Assembly: GCA_947653505.1 (NCBI GenBank) | Contig: CANTHI010000027.1 | Span: 1-13,823, forward strand | DNA from: an uncultured Eubacterium sp. | Lineage (GTDB): Bacteria; Bacillota_A; Clostridia; Lachnospirales; Lachnospiraceae | Length of the DNA: 13,823 bases | Reading direction: 5' to 3' | Part shown: one piece after another, positions 6,724-13,618 of the stretch | Layout of the letters: each line of letters opens with the position of its first letter | Position numbering within the stretch: the stretch's first letter is position 1 | Position numbers and translations under genes: made by a program | Notes under the pieces: generated by a model | Database searches by the model: none | Seen by the model: the letters and a program-made list of their open reading frames with translations, nothing else | Told to the model about the DNA's origin: nothing

Positions 6724-7671
6724 ATGAACATGATAAAAGTACAAAATCTCACAAAAATGTATGGGGATTTTTGTGCGGTAGACCATATTTCTTTTGAGGT
6801 AAAGCGCGCTTCGACGCTCGGATTTCTGGGAATTAACGGCGCCGGTAAATCCACGACGATCAATATGCTGTCTACACTTCTGACACCGGACGAGGGATCG
6901 GCACAGCTGTGCGGATATACTGCCGGACGGGAAGATCATCAGATCCGCCGCAGGATCGGGATCGTTTACCAGCAGAATTGTCTGGATGATCTGCTGTCCG
7001 TCAAAGAGAACCTGATGACCAGGGGGATTTTACACGGTGCTTCTAAAAAAGAGGCGGCAGTGCAGTTAAAACGTCTTAGCGGGATGTTAAATCTGGATAA
7101 TATTTTAAATAAGAAATACCGGACACTTTCCGGAGGACAGAAGCGCAGATGTGAGATTGCAGCGGCACTGATGCATACGCCGGAAATCCTGTTTCTGGAC
7201 GAGCCGACTACCGGTCTGGATCCGGCAACCCGCGCAAATATGTGGGAGACACTTAAAGAGCTGCAAAAAAGAGAAAAAATAACTATATTTTTAACAACGC
7301 ATTATATGGAAGAAGCAGCAGGGGCGGATAATATTATTATACTGGATCATGGGAAAATAATAACCTCTGGCACGGCATTTGAGCTCAAGGAAAAATATGC
7401 GGCTGATAAATTGCGATTATATTTTGACGAGACCGATTCCGCAAAGACAAAAGAAATAGCAGCAGCTGTTTTGGAGGCAGGAATGCGCAAAAAGATCGTC
7501 CGGCTGAAAAACAAAGGCATTGAGATACCCATACACGCGACAATGGACGCCCTGCCGGTTCTGGAAGCAGTAAGAGAAAAGATAGATGGATTTGAGGTGA
7601 TTCAGGGAAATATGGATGATGTATTTTTAAACGCGGTTGAACGGAATGGAGAACAGGATGGAGAAATATAA
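6724..7671 (+). CDS. ABC transporter ATP-binding protein (DrrA/CcmA-type exporter family)
   Basis: A 315-aa ATPase that would power the permease encoded next to it. Motifs in order: Walker A GINGAGKST (about residues 36-44), Q-loop VYQQN (81-85), signature LSGGQKRR (135-142), Walker B ILFLDEPT (155-162) with catalytic Glu160, D-loop GLDPAT, and switch His193 (LTTHY). The roughly 90-residue C-terminal extension after the ATPase core is typical of the drug/antibiotic exporter subfamily. The frame is open back to 6565, but ATG 6724 has AAGGAGG nine bases upstream and begins with the family N-terminus (IKVQNLTKMYGDF). The gene is first in a four-gene operon divergent from the two-component operon. 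The substrate is unknown: drug, peptide or lipid are all possible. Confidence 0.92.
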   Translation: MNMIKVQNLTKMYGDFCAVDHISFEVKRASTLGFLGINGAGKSTTINMLSTLLTPDEGSAQLCGYTAGREDHQIRRRIGIVYQQNCLDDLLSVKENLMTRGILHGASKKEAAVQLKRLSGMLNLDNILNKKYRTLSGGQKRRCEIAAALMHTPEILFLDEPTTGLDPATRANMWETLKELQKREKITIFLTTHYMEEAAGADNIIILDHGKIITSGTAFELKEKYAADKLRLYFDETDSAKTKEIAAAVLEAGMRKKIVRLKNKGIEIPIHATMDALPVLEAVREKIDGFEVIQGNMDDVFLNAVERNGEQDGEI

Positions 7672-7683
7672 AAGAGGGAACGT

Positions 7684-8619
7684 ATGGGGGGGGGGACAGG
7701 AAAAATGATAGAACAATGTAAGACGCTGACGGGGAGGAATTTAAAGCTTTATTTCAGGGATAAAGGGACGGTGCTTTTTTCGCTGCTGTCAATGCTGATT
7801 GTAATCGGGCTGATGATGCTGTTTTTGGGAGATATTCAGACGGAAGAGCTGACAGACATTCTAAAGCAGATTCCAGGACATGATCCTGCAGAGGATGAAA
7901 AAAATGCAAAACTGCTTATACTGTCATGGACCTGTGCAGGTATTTTATCCATTAATGCAGCAACTGTGTCTTTATCCACGTTTTCAGCAATGATCAAAGA
8001 TAAGACAGGCGGAAAGCTCCCGGCGATTTATACCGCTCCGGTCAGCAGGGGAGTAATCGCGCTGGGATATGTACTGGCCGCGTGGACGGCCTCTGTACTG
8101 GTCTGCCTGCTGACACTGGCTGTCACAGAATCCATTGGGGTACTTTGCGGAATGGAATGGTTTTCGGTGATGACCCATATCAGGCTGACTGGTATGATTA
8201 TGGTTAATTCCTTTGCGTATGCATCCTGTATGTATGTAGCCGCGGTACTGATTCAATCACAGGGAGCCTGGAGCGGACTGGGAACAATTGTTGGCACACT
8301 GACTGGGTTTTTAGGCGGAATTTATCTTCCGATCGGACAGTTGTCCAAAAATGTAGCAGGCTTTATGAAATGTACGCCGATGATTTATGGCACTGCGATG
8401 TTCCGTGATCTGATGACCAGTGACATCGTGCATGCGATATTCCACGATCTGCCGCAGCAAGCAGAACGTACCTATAGGGAAATGATGGGAATAGACCTTT
8501 TCGTCTTTGACAGACAGGTAACGGTAGGAATGTCTCTGACTCTGCTCTTGATTTTTGGCGCGATATTTCTTATGATAGGAGCAGTACTTGTGAAGTATGG
8601 GAGGAAAACTGACAGGTAG
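7684..8619 (+). CDS. ABC-2 type transporter permease
   Basis: A protein of up to 311 aa with six predicted membrane segments (about residues 29-48, 77-100, 122-148, 168-190, 197-219 and 280-303), large loops after TM1 and between TM5 and TM6, and an amphipathic RNLKLYFRDKGTV at the N-terminus, all usual for ABC-2 export permeases. It lies 12 bp after the ATPase stop, its obvious partner. The start is uncertain. ATG 7684 has AGAGGG at 7673-7678 but is followed by ten G residues, giving an odd MGGGTGK leader. ATG 7705 (MIEQCKTLTGRN) gives a more family-like N-terminus but has only a short AGG before it. Confidence 0.88.
   Translation: MGGGTGKMIEQCKTLTGRNLKLYFRDKGTVLFSLLSMLIVIGLMMLFLGDIQTEELTDILKQIPGHDPAEDEKNAKLLILSWTCAGILSINAATVSLSTFSAMIKDKTGGKLPAIYTAPVSRGVIALGYVLAAWTASVLVCLLTLAVTESIGVLCGMEWFSVMTHIRLTGMIMVNSFAYASCMYVAAVLIQSQGAWSGLGTIVGTLTGFLGGIYLPIGQLSKNVAGFMKCTPMIYGTAMFRDLMTSDIVHAIFHDLPQQAERTYREMMGIDLFVFDRQVTVGMSLTLLLIFGAIFLMIGAVLVKYGRKTDR
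7686..7695 (+). repeat. G10 homopolymer at the permease start
   Basis: Ten consecutive G bases directly overlap the G of the first possible start codon of the permease. A change in tract length would put ATG 7684 out of frame, while ATG 7705 would only see a change in distance to the upstream AGAGGG. It is the longest homopolymer noticed in the window. It could also be a sequencing or assembly length error. Confidence 0.9.
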
Positions 8620-8683
8620 CAGTGTTTGAAAAACAGGGGAGATGCAGAATAGGAATTGCCCGAAAGGGGATTACAGGAGTATT

Positions 8684-9121
8684 ATGAAGATTACGATAGA
8701 ACCGCCGCAGCAGGGAGAAGAGGATGAAATCATTATCCGGTGTGCAGCGTTAGACAAAGAACTGATGCAGCTGATCTATAAAATCAGGATGGGGAGAGAA
8801 AAACTTCCGGTATATTCCGGCACAGAGATTCTGATGCTGCCGCTGAAAGAGATTTATTATTTTGAATCTGTAGACAACAAGGTCTTTGCATATTGTAAAA
8901 AAGACGTGTATGAGGTTCGTAAAAAGTTGTATGAGCTGGAATGCGATTATGAAAGTCAGGATTTTTTACGCGTTTCAAAATCAACAATCGTACATCTGGC
9001 AAAGATATCACATCTTTCACCGATGTTTAACGGCCGGTTTGAAGCTGTGCTGAAAAATGGGGAAAAGATTGTCATATCCAGATTGTATGTATCGAAGATG
9101 AAGAAAAAACTGGGGATCTAA
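8684..9121 (+). CDS. Stand-alone LytTR-domain transcriptional regulator
   Basis: A 145-aa DNA-binding protein. Residues 1-46 are a small alpha/beta lead-in and 47-143 a LytTR domain: LKEIYYFESVDNKVFAYC, YEVRKKLYELE, FLRVSKSTIVHLAKI, FNGRFEAVLKNGEKI and ISRLYVSKMKKKLG. There is no receiver domain, so control by a histidine kinase is not expected. In this class a membrane protein encoded next door (here DUF3021) usually restrains the regulator. ATG 8684 has AGGAG four bases upstream and was preferred to the frame extension back to 8642, which has no homology. The gene follows the permease by 64 bp and precedes the DUF3021 gene by 18 bp. It probably controls its own operon through direct repeats such as those at 6611-6643 (inference). 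Confidence 0.9.
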   Translation: MKITIEPPQQGEEDEIIIRCAALDKELMQLIYKIRMGREKLPVYSGTEILMLPLKEIYYFESVDNKVFAYCKKDVYEVRKKLYELECDYESQDFLRVSKSTIVHLAKISHLSPMFNGRFEAVLKNGEKIVISRLYVSKMKKKLGI

Positions 9122-9139
9122 TAAAAAGAGGGAAATATT

Positions 9140-9592
9140 GTGGATTATGTCATATTTCAATTAAAAAAATTTGCTGAGTGGTTTGTGGAATGGTTTGTGT
9201 TTATTACAACAGGCACATTAATTATATGTGCCATTAATTTTGCCCTGTTTTTGGAAGAGGGAGATTTGCCAAAAGCCACCTTAGCACAGATTCTGTTGTC
9301 TTCACTGCTGACAGCAGTAGTTACGGCTGTATTTTTTATGATCGAGCCATTAAAAAAAAGCGGTATGATCTTGTGCTTTTTTCTGCATTTTGCCAGTATC
9401 ACAGGCATTATGATTTTTTTCGGACTGCGTTTTAACTGGATTGAACTGGAAACATTTGGTGTGGTTGAGATGACAGTATCCGTTGCCGGTGTATATGGGT
9501 TCGTGATGACGGTTTATTATATTCTGGATAAACATCGGGCAGAGCAGATGAACCGCAGACTGAAAGAGAAATATAAGGATGAGGAAGAATAA
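9140..9592 (+). CDS. DUF3021 family four-TM membrane protein
   Basis: A 150-aa integral membrane protein starting at GTG with AGAGGG seven bases upstream. Four predicted membrane helices lie at about residues 14-36, 46-68, 75-95 and 107-129, followed by a highly charged cytoplasmic tail (KHRAEQMNRRLKEKYKDEEE). Size, helix pattern and its place directly after a LytTR gene fit DUF3021. Streptococcal LytTR/membrane-protein pairs (HdrRM, BrsRM) provide the known precedent, in which the membrane partner antagonises the regulator; the same role here is inferred. It is the last gene of the exporter operon. Confidence 0.85.
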   Translation: MDYVIFQLKKFAEWFVEWFVFITTGTLIICAINFALFLEEGDLPKATLAQILLSSLLTAVVTAVFFMIEPLKKSGMILCFFLHFASITGIMIFFGLRFNWIELETFGVVEMTVSVAGVYGFVMTVYYILDKHRAEQMNRRLKEKYKDEEE

Positions 9593-9596
9593 AACT

Positions 9597-9656
9597 GTCC
9601 GGACTGTTATCTGGATGACTACAGATCAGCAGCATTGTCTGTCCGGCTGGATATTT
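9597..9656 (+). terminator. Possible terminator after the exporter operon
   Basis: CCGGAC (9599-9604) can pair with GTCCGG (9641-9646), with an inner ATCTG/CAGAT stem. The structure is followed at 9654 by five T residues, but after a gap of several bases. It is where the operon should end, five bases after the DUF3021 stop, but the stem is broken and the call is tentative. Confidence 0.35.
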
Positions 9657-9671
9657 TTGTGAAATTGTATG

Positions 9672-9701
9672 GTAACATTTTCTATCTGTTTGTGGTATGA
9701 T
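9672..9701 (+). promoter_or_regulatory. Candidate promoter of the BIG2 protein gene
   Basis: GTAACA (9672-9677), an 18-bp spacer and TATGAT (9696-9701) resemble a sigma-A promoter with a good -10 and a fair -35. The start point would be near 9708, giving a leader of about 130 nt before ATG 9838. I recognise no riboswitch in that leader. Confidence 0.45.
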
Positions 9702-9837
9702 AAATACGTCTGAAAAATAAGAATGATTTCCAGCCGGATGGAGTTCTGGTAAAGCACCGCGGATATTCAACGTTATTTTCGCAATGCGTTATCAGGGGAC
9801 TGCAACAGACGAATTTGATTTTAGGAGGAAAACCAGA

Positions 9838-10647
9838 ATGAAAAGTTTAAAAAAATTTACATGTGCATGTCTTGCAGCTGCAACAATTGCGATGCCACTG
9901 GCAGCACCGGTAACAGCACAGGCAGCAGCGCCAAAGCTCAGCAAGTCACAGGCTGTTCTGACTGTGGGTAACAAGCTTACGCTGAAAGTGAAAAATATCA
10001 AAAAAGGAACAGCTGTGAAATGGTCCAGTACCAAAAAAGCAGTTGCACCGGTATCCGCAAAAGGAGTTGTAACGGCAAAAGCAGCTGGAAAAACAACGAT
10101 TAAGGCGGTTGTGAACAAAAAGACACTCAACTGCAGGATAACAGTAAAAGAAAAAGCGGCTTCTGATACAAATACAGATCCGGATACAAATACGAACCAG
10201 GATGCAAACACAGACACAAATTCAAATAATGAAAACAAGGAACAGGGGAATCCTGTGGATGCAGACAAAACAGATACAGACAAAACAGATACAGACAAAA
10301 CAAATGAAGCAGATCCGGATACAAAAGATATTTCCGCTTTTCTGGCCGGGAAAACATATAAAGGAACAACAGATACGCCGATTGGTAAGATAGAGGCAGT
10401 TCAGATTACGTTTAATAATAATGGTACAGTCACTGGATTCATGCTCAATGAAACTACGATGATGAAGGAAGAACTTTCAGGTGTCTATCAGGCCATTTTA
10501 AAGGATAAAAAAATAGTGCTTACGATTGATGCAGATGGAAAAGCGGTTACAGAAGAGCTGACAGCAGAAAGCGAAGATTATTCTAAGTTTTCTATGAAAA
10601 AGAATATAATGGGACAGGAGATTGTGATTACAGTAGAAGAAGTATAG
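9838..10647 (+). CDS. Secreted protein with BIG2 (Ig-like) domain
   Basis: A 269-aa exported protein. Residues 1-29 are a clear signal peptide: MKSLKKF, hydrophobic core, and TAQA before the likely cleavage site. A single BIG2 domain (about 31-103) follows, with LSKSQAVLTVGNKLTLKV, KWSSTKKAVA, GVVTAKAAGKTTI and ITV. A linker of about 55 residues rich in Asp, Thr and Asn (108-163) leads to a C-terminal domain of about 100 residues (FLAGKTYKGT to the end) that I do not recognise; it looks beta-rich, somewhat lipocalin- or copper-amine-oxidase-like in spacing. No LPXTG or lipobox is present, so it is probably released or held by the BIG2 domain. AGGAGG lies nine bases before ATG 9838; the frame extension to 9784 precedes this site and is rejected. 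Confidence 0.88.
   Translation: MKSLKKFTCACLAAATIAMPLAAPVTAQAAAPKLSKSQAVLTVGNKLTLKVKNIKKGTAVKWSSTKKAVAPVSAKGVVTAKAAGKTTIKAVVNKKTLNCRITVKEKAASDTNTDPDTNTNQDANTDTNSNNENKEQGNPVDADKTDTDKTDTDKTNEADPDTKDISAFLAGKTYKGTTDTPIGKIEAVQITFNNNGTVTGFMLNETTMMKEELSGVYQAILKDKKIVLTIDADGKAVTEELTAESEDYSKFSMKKNIMGQEIVITVEEV
10264..10305 (+). repeat. 15-bp tandem repeat in the linker of the BIG2 protein
   Basis: GACAAAACAGATACA occurs at 10264-10278 and 10279-10293, with a partial third unit after it. It codes for repeats of DKTDT. Because 15 is a multiple of three, unit gain or loss would alter linker length without a frameshift. Confidence 0.85.
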
Positions 10648-10746
10648 AAAACATAGTTGCTGGAACAGCAGCAAATAAAGATGAAGCGGTGATTACGACA
10701 ACGGTTGATTGCAATCGGTGGAGAGAAAAAGCGGACAGCTGGATGT

Positions 10747-10807
10747 GCACCTGTGCCTGAACAGATACCAGAGGCGGCTAAGGTATCTCACAGGCAGAGG
10801 TGCTTTT
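10747..10807 (+). terminator. Long hairpin terminator after the BIG2 gene
   Basis: The arms GCACCT/AGGTGC, TGCCTG/CAGGCA and AGATACC/GGTATCT form an almost continuous stem of about 20 pairs around a 12-nt loop, followed by TTTTAAA. The T-run is on the plus strand, fitting termination of the BIG2 transcript about 100 nt after its stop. The convergent flavodoxin gene ends 24 bp away, so the same stem may act on both. A smaller hairpin, TTGCTG/CAGCAA, occupies 10657-10674. Confidence 0.7.
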
Positions 10808-10831
10808 AAACAGGGTATTGGGAACAGCTTC

Positions 10832-11272
10832 CTAAAGCAGTTTTTTTATAAAATCTGCAGCCTGTTCCATATCGTCCGGTGACGGGTGTTTTTTTGCTAT
10901 GCCGCCAATGAGTCTGAAAGGCCCGAATGTATCAAAACCTCTGCAGTAAAATTCACCGCTGACAGAGCCGCCTTTTTCGGTAATTATTTTTTTCATATGC
11001 TTTGCGTGATCGCGATATTTCATGCCACAGGTATAGACCAGAAATACTTTTTTTCCTTCCAGTGGGATCTTTTTTATGACTGACAGGATCGATTTGTGGA
11101 AGTCACCGGCATAGATTCCGGAAGCAAAACCGATTATGTCATAATTTTTTAAATCAGTCTTGTGACAGTCAGACGCTTTTATCAGGTCAAATTTTCTTAC
11201 TTTCTGCATGGCGTTTAATACTTTTTTTGTATTTCCATGATGAATGGATGCGTAAATGACGGCTGTTTTCAT
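10832..11272 (-). CDS. Flavodoxin-family protein
   Basis: A 146-aa single-domain flavodoxin-like protein, cytoplasmic, expected to bind FMN. The phosphate-binding loop SIHHGNTKKV is at about residues 9-18, followed by the second loop IGFASGIYAG (47-56), a TCG turn (81-83) and the C-terminal RGFDTFGPFR-GGIAKKHPSPDD common in this clostridial subgroup. ATG 11272 has AAGGAG nine bases upstream. The frame stays open to 11350, but that extension is unrelated and covers the transcript leader. It seems monocistronic, with its own promoter at 11360-11388. Likely an electron carrier or quinone/disulfide-type reductase; the partner is unknown. Confidence 0.88.
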   Translation of the reverse strand: MKTAVIYASIHHGNTKKVLNAMQKVRKFDLIKASDCHKTDLKNYDIIGFASGIYAGDFHKSILSVIKKIPLEGKKVFLVYTCGMKYRDHAKHMKKIITEKGGSVSGEFYCRGFDTFGPFRLIGGIAKKHPSPDDMEQAADFIKKLL

Positions 11273-11359
11273 AGATGATATCTCCTTTTTAAGTATTTCA
11301 GGCAGGCGCTGTGAATGGTTTGCGGGCAGACCTTCTGATGAGTTGTGCACGGTATAGCG

Positions 11360-11388
11360 AGTATAACATATTTTTGTGTTGGTATCAA
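11360..11388 (-). promoter_or_regulatory. Promoter of the flavodoxin gene
   Basis: On the minus strand TTGATA (11383-11388), a 17-bp spacer and TATACT (11360-11365) match the sigma-A consensus closely. The start point would be near 11353, giving a leader of about 80 nt. The -35 touches the first codon of the methyltransferase remnant on the other strand. Confidence 0.7.
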
Positions 11389-11696
11389 TGATACAGACGG
11401 CAGAACATGTGGTTGGGATCCAGAGGGGCGGAGGAACTTTTGCGAAGCAAAATTTTGAAGAGCATTCTTTAAAAGAGCTGTCTGTACTGGAAACAGAAAT
11501 TAAAAGCGGATGATTTGTATGGTTAGCAGACAGCGGATTAACAGACGAGGATATTGGGTTATGGAAAGAACGCAGAAAGTCCGACAGGGAATGTACAGTT
11601 GAACAGGAAGTGGATATGCTGGAAAAATGCGGGTATCGAATCGTAACATGTGTCGATTCTTATCAGAAGTTTTCTGTGATTGCTGCAATCAGATAG
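11388..11696 (+). pseudogene. C-terminal remnant of a probable SAM-dependent methyltransferase
   Basis: One reading frame runs for 103 codons with an in-frame TGA at 11511-11513 and a final TAG. The second part (LWKERRKSDRECTVEQEVDM, then LEKCGYRIVTCVDSYQKFSV and an aliphatic end) resembles the closing strands of class I SAM methyltransferases, which end R-x-D-x-E-C-S/T-V ... L-x-x-x-G-F/Y ... Y-x-x-F-x-V. The SAM-binding N-terminal half (GxGxG motif) is missing; upstream lies the flavodoxin promoter. The ATG at 11388 has no ribosome binding site. Truncation plus the internal stop point to a decayed gene. The family name is from motif memory, without a search. Confidence 0.55.
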
Positions 11697-11706
11697 TGTC
11701 CTGGAA

Positions 11707-11762
11707 CGTATTTTATATGCAGATCTGATCGCCTGAAGTCCTTCAAAATACGACCAGATCTG
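11707..11762. repeat. Overlapping inverted repeats after the second kinase gene
   Basis: CAGATCTGATCG (11720-11731) is complementary to CGACCAGATCTG (11751-11762) with one mismatch, which becomes a G-U pair in the minus-strand transcript. A second pair, CGTATTTT (11707-11714) and AAAATACG (11745-11752), interleaves with it, so two alternative folds compete. It starts 10 bp beyond the kinase stop and may be its terminator, but no T-run follows. Confidence 0.5.
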
Positions 11763-11771
11763 ACAGAAGAT

Positions 11772-12848
11772 TCACTTTATGACAGGGATGGAAAAGTAAA
11801 ACATCACACCATCACCGATATTGCGAACACCATAATTGAAATGCTGCATGGATAAAATCTGTGCAACGATCGCAAGTCCCAATCCCGAACCATTGCGGGG
11901 CAGGGCTGTTCCGCGATAAAATTTTGTCCAGATTTTTGGCAGGTTTTCCTGCGGAATGGCCGGGCCCTGATTGTAAATAAAAAAATCCAGCATTCTGCCA
12001 TTTTCTTTTAATGACAGCTTTAGGACACCGTCAGAGCAGACATTTTTCTTTGCATTGACAATCAGATTGTCCAGCACCTGTTCCATCCGGTTCCGGTCAG
12101 TCCTGACATAGACGGGGGTTTTTGGCAGTTCGTACTGCAGGGAAAAGTCAGCGTCTGGCAGATCCATCAGTAACCGCCCTGCCACAGTCTCCAGAAATTC
12201 CACAAAATCAAAGCGTTCCGGATGAAGCAGCACCGCTCCGTTTTCCAGTGCACTCAAATCCAGCAGGGTCGTAATCAGACTGCTGATACGCCCGGTTTCT
12301 GCTATGATAGTATCGCAGTACTTCTGGCGTTTTGTTTCATCTGGTTCTTCCTGCAGGCCTTCGGCATAGGCGCGGATTACGCCCAGAGGTGTTTTCATTT
12401 CATGAGAAAGGTTGTCAGCCAGTTCTTTTCGCTCATTCAGCAGACGCTTTTTCTGTATGATATCCTGTTCTAATTTCTGATTGGCGCTCTCCAGTTCCTC
12501 AAACGCCTGCTGCAGCCGTTCTGCCATTTTATTAAGGTTTTCAGACAGCTCTCCAAATTCATCTGTTGTATGTATCTGGCAGGGCATGGAGAAATCCAGC
12601 CGTGCCATACGGGAAGCCGCCTGATTCAGACGGGAAACCGGATCAGAAATAAATCTTCCCATCAGCCTGTTTAATATCAGTACTAATAGGATGACAAAAC
12701 CAAACCAGAGCAGGAACGCATCGTCAGGACTGACGGGTAAGCGCGTGGATATGACATAAGAAATGATCAGGACCATACCTGCCAGCTTGGAAACCATGAT
12801 GATTTTTCCGCGTACGGTACGCAATGTAAAAGGCACTGTTTTTTTCAT
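11772..12848 (-). CDS. Sensor histidine kinase with short extracytoplasmic loop
   Basis: A 358-aa membrane kinase. TM1 (about 15-34) and TM2 (about 44-63) are separated by only about ten residues, so it probably senses within or at the membrane, as intramembrane-sensing kinases do. A HAMP domain (about 61-115) and a coiled coil (about 112-145) lead to LADNLSHEMKTPLGV with phosphoacceptor His149. The ATPase domain has the N box VLDNLIVNAKKN (258-269), a G1 region reading YNQGPAIP in place of DxGxG, an F-box-like IWTKFYR and G2 GSGLGLAI (320-327). The asparagine variant of G1 is common in VanS-like kinases. It overlaps the regulator gene before it by ATGA, so the pair is coupled and cognate. 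The genes it regulates are not evident here. Confidence 0.92.
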   Translation of the reverse strand: MKKTVPFTLRTVRGKIIMVSKLAGMVLIISYVISTRLPVSPDDAFLLWFGFVILLVLILNRLMGRFISDPVSRLNQAASRMARLDFSMPCQIHTTDEFGELSENLNKMAERLQQAFEELESANQKLEQDIIQKKRLLNERKELADNLSHEMKTPLGVIRAYAEGLQEEPDETKRQKYCDTIIAETGRISSLITTLLDLSALENGAVLLHPERFDFVEFLETVAGRLLMDLPDADFSLQYELPKTPVYVRTDRNRMEQVLDNLIVNAKKNVCSDGVLKLSLKENGRMLDFFIYNQGPAIPQENLPKIWTKFYRGTALPRNGSGLGLAIVAQILSMQHFNYGVRNIGDGVMFYFSIPVIK

Positions 12849-13513
12849 ACGCTCACCTCAAATTTGTAACCAGAGCGAATAAGCGTAACGATATGTTTCC
12901 CCTCATTTCCCAGTTTTTGCCGCAAGGTTTTGATATGGGTATCCACCGTACGGGTCGACCCGGCAAAATCATAGCCCCAGATCCGATTCAGCAGCTGTTC
13001 CCGGCTGAATACCTGCCCGGAGTTCAGCATAAAAAAATGAAGCAGCTCATATTCTTTGTACGTCAGCGAAATCTCTGCACCATCCAGAAATACTCTATGA
13101 GAAGCATCCATGATCGAAATTTTTCCTGCGGTCAGCAGATCAGCCGGAGCACAGGAAGCTCTCCGCAGCAGGGCATTTACCTTTGCGAGCAGCACTTTCG
13201 GGCTGAACGGTTTTGTCATATAATCGTCGGCACCGGATTCATAGCCTTTTAGCTTATCATCTTCATTACTTTTGGCTGTCAGCAGAATAATGGGCAGACG
13301 GCTCATCTCCCTTGCGATTTTACAGACAAAAAAACCATCAGCGTATGGCAGCATAATGTCCAGTATCATTAAGTCCATTGGATTGCTTTTCAGAATCATC
13401 AGGGCATCTGCGCCGTCATCTGCAGTAAAGCAGGTGTGCCCGCCACGCTGCATATAGTCGGCAATAATATCCTGCATGTTCTTTTCATCTTCCACGATTA
13501 AAATATTTGCCAT
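12845..13513 (-). CDS. OmpR-family response regulator
   Basis: A 222-aa regulator. The receiver domain (about 1-118) has Glu8-Asp9, phosphoacceptor Asp52 (LMILDIMLP), Thr79 and Lys101 (TKPFSP). The winged helix (about 128-222) has LTYKEYELLHFFM, FSREQLLNRIWGYDFAGS, TRTVDTHIKTLRQKLG and RSGYKFE. ATG 13513 has GGAGG eight bases upstream; the next possible start upstream would lie on that ribosome binding site itself. It forms a two-gene operon with the kinase behind it. I see no convincing promoter in the repeat-rich DNA just upstream. Confidence 0.93.
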   Translation of the reverse strand: MANILIVEDEKNMQDIIADYMQRGGHTCFTADDGADALMILKSNPMDLMILDIMLPYADGFFVCKIAREMSRLPIILLTAKSNEDDKLKGYESGADDYMTKPFSPKVLLAKVNALLRRASCAPADLLTAGKISIMDASHRVFLDGAEISLTYKEYELLHFFMLNSGQVFSREQLLNRIWGYDFAGSTRTVDTHIKTLRQKLGNEGKHIVTLIRSGYKFEVSV

Positions 13514-13553
13514 GCGGCAGACCTCCAATTGTTTTTTTATGCGGTGGATTTTT

Positions 13554-13584
13554 AAGTGTTACATTATGGCTATGCGGACGCCGG
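13554..13584 (+). repeat. 31-bp direct repeat, first unit
   Basis: AAGTGTTACATT, then WTGGCTA, then CGGACGCYGG. This unit matches 13662-13692 at 27 of 31 positions and lies 108 bp before it. The unit lies about 40 bp upstream of the regulator start, inside its promoter or leader region. Its first 12 bases also occur as part of the repeat core shared with copy 1. Confidence 0.7.
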
Positions 13585-13618
13585 ATGGAAGGCGCTGGCC
13601 TGGTTGCCGGTTCCTTTG

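Noticed and set aside
6502..6939. N-terminal extension of the PhoB-like regulator
   Set aside because: The extra residues have no homology and overlap a near-consensus promoter and the start of the divergent operon; ATG 6501 has a proper ribosome binding site.
9792..10298. 168-codon open frame on the minus strand, opposite the BIG2 gene
   Set aside because: It is antisense to a gene with clear signal peptide and domain; its valine/phenylalanine-rich translation is the mirror of the Lys/Ala/Thr-rich coding strand, and it has no ribosome binding site.
10707..10716. 10-bp palindrome GATTGCAATC after the BIG2 gene
   Set aside because: A palindrome this short is expected by chance, has no second copy, and is not placed at a promoter.
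11511..11513. In-frame TGA considered as selenocysteine
   Set aside because: The position is not a known redox site in methyltransferases, no selenocysteine-insertion hairpin was seen just after it, and the gene lacks its N-terminal half.
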